The notes below the pieces were generated by a model, which was given only the letters and a program-made list of their open reading frames with translations, made no database searches and was not told the origin of the DNA. The translations under genes were made by a program, and so were the position numbers. A stretch of 64,000 nt of DNA from Coprobacillus cateniformis (GTDB taxonomy: Bacteria; Bacillota_I; Bacilli_A; Erysipelotrichales; Coprobacillaceae), in contig NZ_WSNW01000001.1 in the NCBI RefSeq assembly GCF_009767585.1, positions 558,001 through 622,000 on the forward strand, read 5' to 3'. Every line of letters starts with the position of its first letter. The stretch's first letter is position 1. Positions 25,447 to 34,356 of the stretch are shown here, piece by piece.

Positions 25447-26477
25447 AGGAGAATAATCACAGTAACCACAATAGCAGCAATCACATCATAAATATAAGCA
25501 TATTTCAAAGCTTTTTTAATACGTTCTTTTTGATTTGCACCTTTATTTTGAGAAACAAAAGTAGAAATCCCTAATGCCATTGCAATAAAAGGCATATTAA
25601 AGAACATGTATAACTTTCTCGCAGCTGTGTGTCCAGCAATAATTAAATAACCTAAGTTATTGATTCCATATTGTAATATCACTGAACCCGCTGAAACAAT
25701 ACAGCTCATCAATCCCATTGAAAAACCTTGTCCTAATAGTTCTCTATAGAGATCTTTATCCATTTGAAAATGTTTCTTTTCAGGTAATAAAACACGTGTT
25801 TTTTTGATGATATAAATGATGCATAAAATAACTGATATTCCTTGTGAAATAACCGTAGCAACTGCTGCTCCTCTAATCCCCATTTGAAATTGAGTAATAA
25901 AAAGAATATCTAAACCTACATTTAATACTGATGAAATAATCAAAAATATAAGTGGCATCATACTATTCCCAATAGCTCTTAATAACCCAGCACATAAGTT
26001 ATAAGCAAACATTACAATAATAAACAAAACAATAAAGAAAATATAACTGTACGCTTCATCAATAATTTCAATTGGTGTATTCAATATATTCAATAATGGT
26101 CTTAAAAAAACAAGACCAATAAGCGTTAAAACAACAGAAACAATAATACCTATCACAATCGAACTAGCAACTGATTTCTTTAATAATGTTTCATCTTTCG
26201 ATCCATAACTTCGTGCAGTCACAATTGATAACCCATTGCCAATTCCTAATGCAAAACCAACCAGTAAATCATAAATTGCTGCACATGAACCAATTGCTGC
26301 CAAAGACACATCGCCTAAGTATTGCCCAACGATCATTGTATCAACAGTGTTATATAATTGTTGAAAAATATTAGATATCAATAATGGGATAGCAAAGATA
26401 ACCAATGATTTAAATATGGGGCCATGAATTAAATCAACATCAAAATTCACAAATTTCTTTTTTTGAATATCCATCAT
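25447..26477 (-). pseudogene. MATE transporter, 5' part (split by IS110)
   Basis: First 343-344 codons of a MATE-family multidrug/toxin extruder: FKSLVIFAIPLLISNIFQQLYNTVDTMIVG (helices 1-2), with about ten helices in this part. The frame runs a few bases into the IS and stops at once. It is 4 bases after the phosphatase gene and seems translationally coupled. The truncated protein lacks the last two helices, so it is probably inactive; precise excision of the element would restore a 456-aa protein. Confidence 0.88.
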
Positions 26478-26481
26478 CCAT

Positions 26482-27063
26482 CTATTCCGTTACATTCTTG
26501 TTATAGAGTTCTACTAATGTGAAGATCCCATTTTCATATTCAAACTTTAAAATACAGCAATTATAAAATCTTTCTTTTTTAAGAACCTTAGCATACTGTT
26601 CAAATGCACGATAAAACTGCGCACATGCAGCTCCATGAGAAACAGCTAAAACAACTTTATGATCATCTTGATTCATAATATCAGTTAATGTTTTCACCAT
26701 TCTTTCTCTTAATTCCATCTCACTATCACCACCAAATTGTTTAAAGAAATCACCATAAGGTAGTTTTGGATTTAAACATTCATCTTTTCCTTCAAATGCT
26801 CCAAAGTTCCATTCCTTTAAACCTTTGACTCTTGTATAAGGCATTTTCCCATCTGTGACAATTTCTAAAGTATCGCAGGCTCTTTCTGAAGTTGATGAAT
26901 AAGCGTGATCAAAAGTAATCTGATTATCTTTAAAGTATTCACTTGCAATCTTTGCTTGTTTGATACCAAGTTGTGTTAATGGGGCATCACACCATCCTTG
27001 AATTTTATGCTGTAAATTAAATAATGTCTGTCCATGTCTCATTAAATATAATGTTTTTTTCAT
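26482..27063 (-). CDS. Histidine phosphatase family protein
   Basis: A 193-aa phosphoglycerate-mutase-like phosphatase. The phosphohistidine motif is LMRHGQT, a second catalytic His is in AVSHGAAC, and EWNFGAFEG gives the acidic residue. Such proteins dephosphorylate small metabolites; the substrate is unknown. It is the first gene of an operon with the MATE transporter and diverges from the LysR gene at 27171; the promoter shares its element with the aldo/keto reductase operon. Confidence 0.88.
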   Translation of the reverse strand: MKKTLYLMRHGQTLFNLQHKIQGWCDAPLTQLGIKQAKIASEYFKDNQITFDHAYSSTSERACDTLEIVTDGKMPYTRVKGLKEWNFGAFEGKDECLNPKLPYGDFFKQFGGDSEMELRERMVKTLTDIMNQDDHKVVLAVSHGAACAQFYRAFEQYAKVLKKERFYNCCILKFEYENGIFTLVELYNKNVTE

Positions 27064-27088
27064 AATTATTATTCTCCTTTACACATCC

Positions 27089-27118
27089 ATTTTACTCAAT
27101 TATATTAAAAAAGTACAA
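27089..27118 (-). promoter_or_regulatory. Promoter of the phosphatase-MATE operon
   Basis: Minus strand TTGTAC, 18 bases, TAAAAT, the same pair and spacing as at 20833-20862. Confidence 0.6.
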
Positions 27119-27146
27119 TATTAATATTGAAATCTGCTATAATGAA
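27109..27146. promoter_or_regulatory. LysR-type regulator element, copy 2
   Basis: Contains the palindrome CAATATTAATATTG and matches 20853-20890 at about 30 of 38 positions. It lies in the divergent region between the phosphatase operon and the LysR gene, and its end (TATAAT, 27138-27143) is the -10 of the LysR gene, which suggests autoregulation. Confidence 0.65.
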
Positions 27147-27170
27147 ATAGAATAGTGAAAGGAGAAATAT

Positions 27171-28016
27171 ATGATTGAATTTGAACAACTTATCCATCTT
27201 ATTGCTTTTGATGAATACAAAACATTATCTCGGGCTGCTAAAGAATTACATATCTCTCAACCTGTTTTGACACGTTCTATGCAAAAGCTAGAAGAAACAC
27301 TAGATTTAACACTATTTGAACGTACAAAAAATAGAATGTATTTAAACGCAACTGGATTACTTGCGGTAGAACTTGCCAAAAGAATTATCAGTGATACAAA
27401 AAGCATGAAAACACAGTTAAGAGAATTTAATAGAAAGCAGCATACTATCTCGATAGGAACATGTGCTCCAGCTCCACAAATCTATCTCAATCAAAAAGTA
27501 TCAAGATTTTATCCTGATAAAACGGTTTCTAATGAAATTAAAGATATCAATATACTCATAGATGGTCTCAAAGATCATACATACACCTTTATTATTATGC
27601 CTTATGAAATTGAAGATGATGATATTGAAAGCATTATGTTCATGGAAGAACAGCTTTACTTCTCACTCCCTCATGATCATCATTTGGCACATCAAAAAGC
27701 CATTTCCTTAAAAGAAATGGATGGAGAAAAAATGTTATTGATGTCTAATATTGGTTTTTGGAATCAAATGCATAATGAAACAATGCCAAATACCAAATTT
27801 CTCATTCAACAAGATCGAAGTGTTTTTTATGATCTCATCGAATTATCATCTTTACCTTCTTTTACATCAGATTTTAGCATGAAATATGATGGTATCCCAC
27901 CAAATAGAGTTATTATTCCCATTACTGATAAAGAAGCTCATGCAACATTTTACTGTTGTTATTTAAAAGAAAATGAATCTCAATTGAAAGCATTTCTTTA
28001 TACATTAAATAAGTAG
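27171..28016 (+). CDS. LysR-family transcriptional regulator
   Basis: A 281-aa LysR: winged HTH at 1-60 (LIAFDEYKTLSRAAKELHISQ and LDLTLFERTKNRMYLN), then the effector domain. AAAGGAG lies 6 bases before the ATG. Divergent from the phosphatase-MATE operon, it is the best candidate for binding the shared element at both 27109 and 20853, which would tie the reductase island to the same signal, perhaps a toxic carbonyl or redox stress (inference). Confidence 0.9.
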   Translation: MIEFEQLIHLIAFDEYKTLSRAAKELHISQPVLTRSMQKLEETLDLTLFERTKNRMYLNATGLLAVELAKRIISDTKSMKTQLREFNRKQHTISIGTCAPAPQIYLNQKVSRFYPDKTVSNEIKDINILIDGLKDHTYTFIIMPYEIEDDDIESIMFMEEQLYFSLPHDHHLAHQKAISLKEMDGEKMLLMSNIGFWNQMHNETMPNTKFLIQQDRSVFYDLIELSSLPSFTSDFSMKYDGIPPNRVIIPITDKEAHATFYCCYLKENESQLKAFLYTLNK

Positions 28017-28048
28017 ATCTATTTAATGAAAAGTTCATGATGTACAGA

Positions 28049-28087
28049 AAAGATCACAGTCCATATCAATAGACTATGATCTTTTTT
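28049..28087 (+). terminator. Terminator of the LysR gene
   Basis: AAAGATCACAGTC pairs with GACTATGATCTTT (one mismatch), followed by six T on the plus strand, 33 bases after the stop. Confidence 0.85.
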
Positions 28088-28124
28088 AATAGAATGACTT
28101 ATAACAAAGTCATATATATTCTTT

Positions 28125-29951
28125 TTATTCTTCTTTACTTGATTCAAATTGTGACTGATATAAATCAGCATAGAATCCACCCTTAGCAAGCAATGATTCA
28201 TGATTCCCAAGTTCCACAATATCGCCATCTTTCATGACAATAATTGTACTTGCATCTTTAATGGTAGATAAACGGTGAGCAATAATAAAACTTGTTCTTC
28301 CTTCCATTAACTTATCCATACCTTTTTGAATTAAAACTTCTGTTCTTGTGTCAACTGAAGAAGTCGCTTCATCAAGAATTAATATTTTAGGATCAGCTAA
28401 GAATGCTCTGGCAATTGTTAATAATTGTTTTTGCCCTTGAGAAATGTTGCTTGATTCCTCATTAATAATTGTTTCATAACCATCTTCTAGTGTATTAATA
28501 AAATGATCAGCATAAGCCAGTTCACAAGCTTTTATCATTTCTTCATCAGTTGCATCCAGTTTTCCATATTTTAAGTTTTCTTTAATTGTTCCACCAAATA
28601 ACCAAGTATCTTGTAAAACCATTCCAAACAAACTTCTTAAATCACTTCTTGAGAAATCTTTAATATCATGACCATCAATCAAAATAGATCCACTATTTAA
28701 TTCATAGAAACGCATTAATAATTTAACAATCGTTGTTTTTCCTGCACCAGTTGGTCCAACAATTGCAACACTTTGACCAGCATGGACATGCATTGAGAAA
28801 TCATTAATAATTGTCTTATCAGGATTATAACCAAAGTTGACATTATTGAATGTGACACTTCCATCTATTTTTTGAATATCTTCGTGTTCTACAACTGGTG
28901 TTTCTTTAGACAACTCTTCTTCATCTAAAAATTCAAATACACGTTCAGCAGCTGCTGCAGTTGATTGAAGCTGATTCATAATTTGAGCAAGTTGTGTAAT
29001 TGGTTGATTAAATTGTCTTACATATTGAATAAATGCCTGAATATCTCCAATTGAAATAGATCCTCCTGTTGCCAAGAAGCCCCCTAATAAACACACACCA
29101 ACATAACCAATGTTTCCAACAAAAGTTGTTAATGGCTGTAATAAACCAGAAAAGAATTGAGATTTCCATGCAGACTCATACAAATCATCATTGTAAACAA
29201 CAAATTTCTCTACTGATTCTTCTTCACCATTAAATGCCTTCACAACCTGATGAGCACCATACATTTCTTCAATATGACCATTCACATTTCCTAAACTCTC
29301 TTGTTGTTTAAAGAAATATTTCTGTGTTCTCTTCATAATGATTCCCATTAAAGCCATTGATACTGGTAATACACATAATGCCATTAAAGTCATTGGAATA
29401 CTAATCGTTAACATCATAATTAATATACCTATTACAGTAACAACTGAAGTGACAATCTGTGTCATACTTTGATTTAATGACTGGGCAATCAAATCAACAT
29501 CATTTGTAACACGAGATAATGTATCACCACTTGAATGCTTATCAAAATAACTTAATGGCAAGCGATCCATTTTTTCAGAAATGGCTTTTCTAAAATCATA
29601 AGCAACTCTTTGTGAAATACCAGAAGTTAAGAACCCTTGAATATAATTCAGTAATGCACTTAACAAATAAATACAACCTAAGAAAATCAATATCTCTGCA
29701 ATAGCACCAAAATCAATACCACCAGTATTTGAGATTTTCGAAATAATACCTTCACTTAATTTATCAGTTGCCTTAGCTAAAATCTTTGGTCCAAAGATAG
29801 CAAAGACAGTTGATCCAGTCGCAAAAATAATAATAAATATAAATTTAACATAATAAGGTTTTAAGTAAGCAAATAATTTTTTTAGTGTTCCTTTAAAGTC
29901 CTTAGCTTTTTCTGTGGCATGTCCACCATGTCCCATTGGTCCTCTAGGCAT
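28125..29951 (-). CDS. ABC exporter subunit with consensus ATP site Walker motifs
   Basis: A 608-aa half-transporter: six helices (about 30-320) and a nucleotide-binding domain. Walker A GPTGAGKTT, Walker B ILILDEATSSVD with catalytic Glu, H-loop IIAHRLST, but a non-canonical signature ISQGQKQ. The partner at 29944 has the opposite pattern, so the pair should form a heterodimer with one active and one degenerate ATP site, like BmrCD/LmrCD/TM287-288. The N-terminal MPRGPMGHGGHA is Gly/His-rich. The substrate is unknown; MarR control suggests drug or bile export. Confidence 0.93.
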   Translation of the reverse strand: MPRGPMGHGGHATEKAKDFKGTLKKLFAYLKPYYVKFIFIIIFATGSTVFAIFGPKILAKATDKLSEGIISKISNTGGIDFGAIAEILIFLGCIYLLSALLNYIQGFLTSGISQRVAYDFRKAISEKMDRLPLSYFDKHSSGDTLSRVTNDVDLIAQSLNQSMTQIVTSVVTVIGILIMMLTISIPMTLMALCVLPVSMALMGIIMKRTQKYFFKQQESLGNVNGHIEEMYGAHQVVKAFNGEEESVEKFVVYNDDLYESAWKSQFFSGLLQPLTTFVGNIGYVGVCLLGGFLATGGSISIGDIQAFIQYVRQFNQPITQLAQIMNQLQSTAAAAERVFEFLDEEELSKETPVVEHEDIQKIDGSVTFNNVNFGYNPDKTIINDFSMHVHAGQSVAIVGPTGAGKTTIVKLLMRFYELNSGSILIDGHDIKDFSRSDLRSLFGMVLQDTWLFGGTIKENLKYGKLDATDEEMIKACELAYADHFINTLEDGYETIINEESSNISQGQKQLLTIARAFLADPKILILDEATSSVDTRTEVLIQKGMDKLMEGRTSFIIAHRLSTIKDASTIIVMKDGDIVELGNHESLLAKGGFYADLYQSQFESSKEE

Positions 29952-32166
29952 CTGCTAATTCCTCCTTTGAAAGTTGAGAATAAGCAATCTCTTGATAAAC
30001 TTGACAATCTTTCATAAGTTCTTCATGAGTTCCTTTTCCAACTATTTTTCCTTTATCCAAAACAATGATCTGATCAGCATCCATAATAGATGCAATTCTT
30101 TGACCAACAATTAAAATTGTGTTTTGTGTTTTTTCTGTTAGCTTACTTAATTCTTTTCTTAAAATAGCATCAGTTTTAAAATCTAATGCCGAGAAACTAT
30201 CATCAAAAATTAATATCTCAGGATTTTTTGCCAAAGCTCTTGCAATAGCTAAACGTTGTTTTTGTCCTCCTGAAACATTTGTTCCACCTTGTGAAATCTC
30301 TTCACTTAAACCTTTTGGTTTATCATCAACAAACTCGCTCGCCTGGGCAATACGAATAACTTCATTTAAATCTTCATCACTTGCATCACGTGCACCATAT
30401 TGAAGATTAGAGCGAATTGTACCTGAGAAAAGAACACCTTTTTGTGGAACAACACCAATTAATTCTCGTAAATCATGTTGTTTCACTTTTCTAACATCAA
30501 CTCCATCAACGAGAATTTCACCTTCTGTAACATCATAGAAACGAGGAATCAAATTAATTAATGTTGATTTTCCTGATCCTGTTGAACCAATAAAAGCAGT
30601 TGTTTGACCAGGTTTAGCTGTAAAGTTAATATCACTTAAAACAGCTTCATGGGCACCAGGGTATTGGAAAGTTACATTTTTGAATTCCACTAAACCTTTT
30701 TTGCTTGCATAGAAATCTTCTGCAACATCAGGATCTTTAATTTTTAATTCTGTTGATAAAACATCATAAACTCTACCTGCTGCAACACTGGCACGTGGAA
30801 TCATGATGAAAATCATTGCAATAAATAAGAATGACATAATGATATTCATTGTATATTGAATAAAAGCCATCATTTCACCAATTGCAATATTTCCTAAATC
30901 CATTTGCTTTGCTCCAACCCAAACAACAAGAACAGCTGCAATATTCATAATAAACATCATAATTGGCATTAAGGTTGCCATAGCACGATTCACAAATAAA
31001 TTAACTTTTGTTAAATCATCATTTGCACCATCAAAACGTTCCTCACTATGTTTTTCATTACCAAATGCTCGAATAACAAGAACTCCTGTTAAATTCTCTC
31101 TCATTGTTAAGTTCAATCTATCAATTAAGGATTGAATAACTTTGAATTTAGGCATAACCACTTTGATTAAGATGAATAAGACAACACTAATCACAATCAA
31201 AATCATAAAGATAATCCATGTCATTGATGTTGAATGTGTTAAAGCTTTGTATAAAGCTCCAATTCCCATCATAGGTGCAAATAATACAATTCTAAGTAAC
31301 ATAATCACGAGCATTTGAACTTGCGTTATATCATTTGTTGTACGCGTAATTAATGAAGCTGTTGAAAACTTATTAAATTCTGTATTTGAAAAACTCTCTA
31401 CTTTCTTGAAAACAGCCTTCCTTAAATCTCTAGCAACACCGGCCCCAACACGAGATGATAGGAATGCTGAACTCATCGCTGCAATAGAACCAATTAAGGC
31501 AATACCTAACATAATTAAACCAGATTTAAGTATATAATCTGATTGAATTTTATCGACATCAGCGCCCAATCCAATATACTCTGTTTTCACACCATTACCA
31601 GCAGCAATTAACATTGTTGTTTCACCCATGGCATCCATTTGTTCATCAATACTTTTTGTCATTTCTTTTTTTGCTTCTTCATCCATCATTGAAAAGACTT
31701 TATAAAGATCAGTACCTGCTGGTAAATTACCAAATCTTTCTTTGTATTCATCAGAATTTGGATCCATTGAATCAATAGAAGATACCATTAACATTGGTTT
31801 CACTAAAGCACTTTCTAATTGTTCATTTTGTTCTTTAGAAAGATCTTTTAATAAATAGGCATCTTTCAATTTTGGAAATGTTTCTTTGATATCATCATCT
31901 AAATCATTATAACTTGTGAATGTATAACTAGATTTAATGACTTCTTGTTGAGCATCATCAGCAAAAATCAAAAGATGTTGTAATGTTTCATCACTTAAAA
32001 CATCAGCAACTGGGCTATCAAATCCACCTGCTTGAATTCCATTTGTAACTATCTTGCTCATATAATCAGGCAACGCTAACTCTGATTGAGATTGAATAAA
32101 GACAAACCCAATACAAAGAATAATTGGTAACCAAAATTTATAAGCAAATTTTCGCAACTTGATCAT
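29944..32166 (-). CDS. ABC exporter subunit, degenerate site, large external loop
   Basis: A 740-aa half-transporter, about 160 residues longer than its paralogue at 43086. The extra part is a charged, soluble stretch (about 45-210) between helices 1 and 2, which would be outside the cell. Walker A GSTGSGKST and signature NVSGGQKQ are canonical, but Walker B ends FDDSFSALD (Asp for the catalytic Glu) and the H-loop reads VGQRIAS (Gln for His), so this chain's own site is degenerate. It overlaps the next gene by 8 bases and the MarR gene by 4. Confidence 0.93.
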   Translation of the reverse strand: MIKLRKFAYKFWLPIILCIGFVFIQSQSELALPDYMSKIVTNGIQAGGFDSPVADVLSDETLQHLLIFADDAQQEVIKSSYTFTSYNDLDDDIKETFPKLKDAYLLKDLSKEQNEQLESALVKPMLMVSSIDSMDPNSDEYKERFGNLPAGTDLYKVFSMMDEEAKKEMTKSIDEQMDAMGETTMLIAAGNGVKTEYIGLGADVDKIQSDYILKSGLIMLGIALIGSIAAMSSAFLSSRVGAGVARDLRKAVFKKVESFSNTEFNKFSTASLITRTTNDITQVQMLVIMLLRIVLFAPMMGIGALYKALTHSTSMTWIIFMILIVISVVLFILIKVVMPKFKVIQSLIDRLNLTMRENLTGVLVIRAFGNEKHSEERFDGANDDLTKVNLFVNRAMATLMPIMMFIMNIAAVLVVWVGAKQMDLGNIAIGEMMAFIQYTMNIIMSFLFIAMIFIMIPRASVAAGRVYDVLSTELKIKDPDVAEDFYASKKGLVEFKNVTFQYPGAHEAVLSDINFTAKPGQTTAFIGSTGSGKSTLINLIPRFYDVTEGEILVDGVDVRKVKQHDLRELIGVVPQKGVLFSGTIRSNLQYGARDASDEDLNEVIRIAQASEFVDDKPKGLSEEISQGGTNVSGGQKQRLAIARALAKNPEILIFDDSFSALDFKTDAILRKELSKLTEKTQNTILIVGQRIASIMDADQIIVLDKGKIVGKGTHEELMKDCQVYQEIAYSQLSKEELADA

Positions 32167-32591
32167 TCAATTTCCTCCTTTATATTTTTTTGAATTTTAT
32201 GAATAACTTTTAATACAGATTCATATTCCTCATTTGTAATACCTTTACAAATAACCTCTTGATAATGATGAATTGCATTCTCCATATCATTCATAAGTTT
32301 TTCCCCTTTTTTTGATAAAACAATAGAATAAACTCTCTTATCATTTCTATCAACTTCTCTTTCAACCAACCCCGAATCAACCAAACGTTTTATTCTTACT
32401 GAAAGAGTCGCCTCTGTAATATGAAGATGTTTTGCAATTTCTTTTTGATTCATCTTTTCATTTCTAATAAGATATAATAACTTCCCTTGTTCTGGAGTAA
32501 TATCCTGACAATGTCCAGACATCATTTTGTTATGCAATTTATGGACCATTCGTAATTCTTCCATAATTATACTCAGTTTTTCATATTTCAT
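32163..32591 (-). CDS. MarR-family repressor
   Basis: A 142-aa MarR with winged HTH (QKEIAKHLHITEATLSVRIKRL, then the wing VEREVDRNDKRVY). It is the first gene of the operon with the two ABC subunits and overlaps the first by 4 bases. Two 12-bp dyads lie in its own promoter, so it most likely represses itself and the exporter until a ligand releases it. Confidence 0.93.
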   Translation of the reverse strand: MKYEKLSIIMEELRMVHKLHNKMMSGHCQDITPEQGKLLYLIRNEKMNQKEIAKHLHITEATLSVRIKRLVDSGLVEREVDRNDKRVYSIVLSKKGEKLMNDMENAIHHYQEVICKGITNEEYESVLKVIHKIQKNIKEEIE

Positions 32592-32606
32592 GCTTCTTCA
32601 CCCCTT

Positions 32607-32649
32607 ATTACTTAGCGCACTAACTATTATAGTTAGTCGACTAAGTAAT
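32607..32649. promoter_or_regulatory. Double MarR operator
   Basis: A 43-base near-palindrome made of two 12-base dyads, TTAGCGCACTAA (32612-32623) and TTAGTCGACTAA (32633-32644), whose centres are 21 bases apart (two helical turns, same DNA face). One lies in the promoter spacer, the other just after the -10. Confidence 0.8.
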
Positions 32650-32654
32650 GTCAA
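32626..32654 (-). promoter_or_regulatory. Consensus promoter of the MarR-ABC operon
   Basis: Minus strand TTGACA, 17 bases, TATAAT: a perfect sigma-A promoter with the operator inside, so it is strong but fully repressible. Confidence 0.9.
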
Positions 32655-32660
32655 TACAAA

Positions 32661-32694
32661 TATAAAAAAGAAACTTCTTTTTATGAAATTTCTT
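32661..32694 (-). terminator. Terminator of the proline operon
   Basis: AAGAAACTTC pairs with GAAATTTCTT (one G-U type mismatch), followed on the minus strand by TTTTTT; overlaps the stop of the preceding gene. Confidence 0.7.
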
Positions 32695-33112
32695 CTTTAA
32701 CCATATATTTTTCTAATAATCTAACAACTTCCTCAATGAGCTCATCACAAGTTTGTCGATTAACTTTTTTATCAGTTTCTCTTAACCCTAAAAGTTCACC
32801 ACAAATGACTGAACCATGACTTTCTTCAAATTCTTTGCATAGTGAAGCAACTTTCTTATTAACAAATTGTTTTTGTTTCACATCCGCAGCTTCTTTTCCA
32901 AACTTTTGACCTAAGACCATGGCTCCACCTGTCAATGTGCCACAGATTTCACGGGTCATTCCTAACCCACCACCAAAACCATAAGCAGTTTTCATGGCAT
33001 CTTCTTTTGAAATATCTAATAAATCTAAATAGGCTGCAAAAACAGCTTGAGCACAATTATATCCTTCATGATGTGTTTCATAAGCAACTCTGACTCTTTC
33101 TTCTATATTCAT
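32681..33112 (-). CDS. C-GCAxxG-C-C family protein
   Basis: A 143-aa protein of the redox-active C_GCAxxG_C_C family. Conserved features are YNCAQAVF, the FGGGLGMTREICGTLTGG segment and later Cys residues in SLCKEF, VICGELLG and QTCDEL. Proposed roles are metal or redox centres; none is proven. It is 2 bases after proA, last in the proline operon. Confidence 0.88.
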   Translation of the reverse strand: MNIEERVRVAYETHHEGYNCAQAVFAAYLDLLDISKEDAMKTAYGFGGGLGMTREICGTLTGGAMVLGQKFGKEAADVKQKQFVNKKVASLCKEFEESHGSVICGELLGLRETDKKVNRQTCDELIEEVVRLLEKYMVKEEIS

Positions 33113-33114
33113 TC

Positions 33115-34356
33115 TTACTCCCTTATTTGTCCTTGTCCATAAATTCGATATTGAAATGATGTCATTTCTAAAAGTGCAAGTGGACCTCTTGCATGCAATT
33201 TTTGTGTACTGATACCGAGTTCTGCACCAAAACCAAATTCTCCACCGTCACTAAAACGAGTTGATGCATTATGATAAACACAGGCTGAGTCCAAAGAGTT
33301 TAAGAAAAGTGTCGCTGCTTCTTGATTCTCAGTCACAATACATTCAGAATGCTTTGTTGAATATTTATAAATATGATCAATGACCTCATCAATGGAATCA
33401 ACAATTTTCACTGCTACAATATAATCATCATATTCAGTAGCATAATCTTCCTGTGTTGCTTTTTGACATGAAATCATACCACATACACGCTCATCACCAC
33501 GAATCTCTACCTTTCCATCAAAAGCCTTTACCATTGCTACAAGATACTCTTTAGCAATATCTTTATGAACTAGAATTGTTTCAATGGCATTACAGACTGA
33601 TGGTCTTTGTATTTTAGCATTCACTGAAATAGCAATAGCTTTGTGCATATTAGCATCTTTATCAATATACAAATGACAATTCCCTGCACCTGTTTCTATG
33701 ACAGGAACTGTTGCGTTATGGATGACATGCTCTATCAGTCCTTTACCTCCTCTTGGCACCACAACATCTACATACTCATTGGCAGTAATTAATTGTGAAA
33801 CCATTGAACGATCAGTATTTTCAATAAGAGTAATCGTTCCTACTGGAAGAATATGACGTGTTGCTTCTTGCATAATACGTGTTAATATTTGATTAGAACA
33901 TAATGCTTCCTTGCCGCCTTTTAAAACACAGACATTACCAGATTTAATGCATAAACATGCAATATCCACTGTGACATTTGGTCTTGATTCATAAATAATA
34001 CCAAAAACACCTATTGGCACTCTCACCTGTTTAATAAGCAAGCCATTAGGTCGATGAATCTCTCGAATAACTTGACCAACTGGGTCACTTAATGTTGTTA
34101 ATTTTAAAACATCTTCAGCAATGTTTTCAATTCTCTGCTGTGTTAACAAAAGACGATCAACCATAGCAGATGACATCCCATTTGCTTTAGCATTATCAAT
34201 ATCAATCTGATTTGCTGCAATAATTTCATCAACATGCTTTTTTAATGCATATGAAATTGATGTTAAAGCTTGATTTTTTTGTTCAGTACTTATCTTTAAC
34301 ATTGTACGGCTTGCCTTTTTAGCAAGTTCCAACTGGATCTGTAAAACACTATCCAT
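33115..34356 (-). CDS. proA: Gamma-glutamyl phosphate reductase
   Basis: A 413-aa aldehyde-dehydrogenase-fold enzyme, second step of proline synthesis (glutamyl-5-phosphate to semialdehyde with NADPH). Catalytic Cys is in RPSVCNAIETILVH; VPRGGKGLIEHV and FGFGAELGISTQKLHARGP are family signatures. It overlaps proB by 8 bases. Confidence 0.95.
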   Translation of the reverse strand: MDSVLQIQLELAKKASRTMLKISTEQKNQALTSISYALKKHVDEIIAANQIDIDNAKANGMSSAMVDRLLLTQQRIENIAEDVLKLTTLSDPVGQVIREIHRPNGLLIKQVRVPIGVFGIIYESRPNVTVDIACLCIKSGNVCVLKGGKEALCSNQILTRIMQEATRHILPVGTITLIENTDRSMVSQLITANEYVDVVVPRGGKGLIEHVIHNATVPVIETGAGNCHLYIDKDANMHKAIAISVNAKIQRPSVCNAIETILVHKDIAKEYLVAMVKAFDGKVEIRGDERVCGMISCQKATQEDYATEYDDYIVAVKIVDSIDEVIDHIYKYSTKHSECIVTENQEAATLFLNSLDSACVYHNASTRFSDGGEFGFGAELGISTQKLHARGPLALLEMTSFQYRIYGQGQIRE

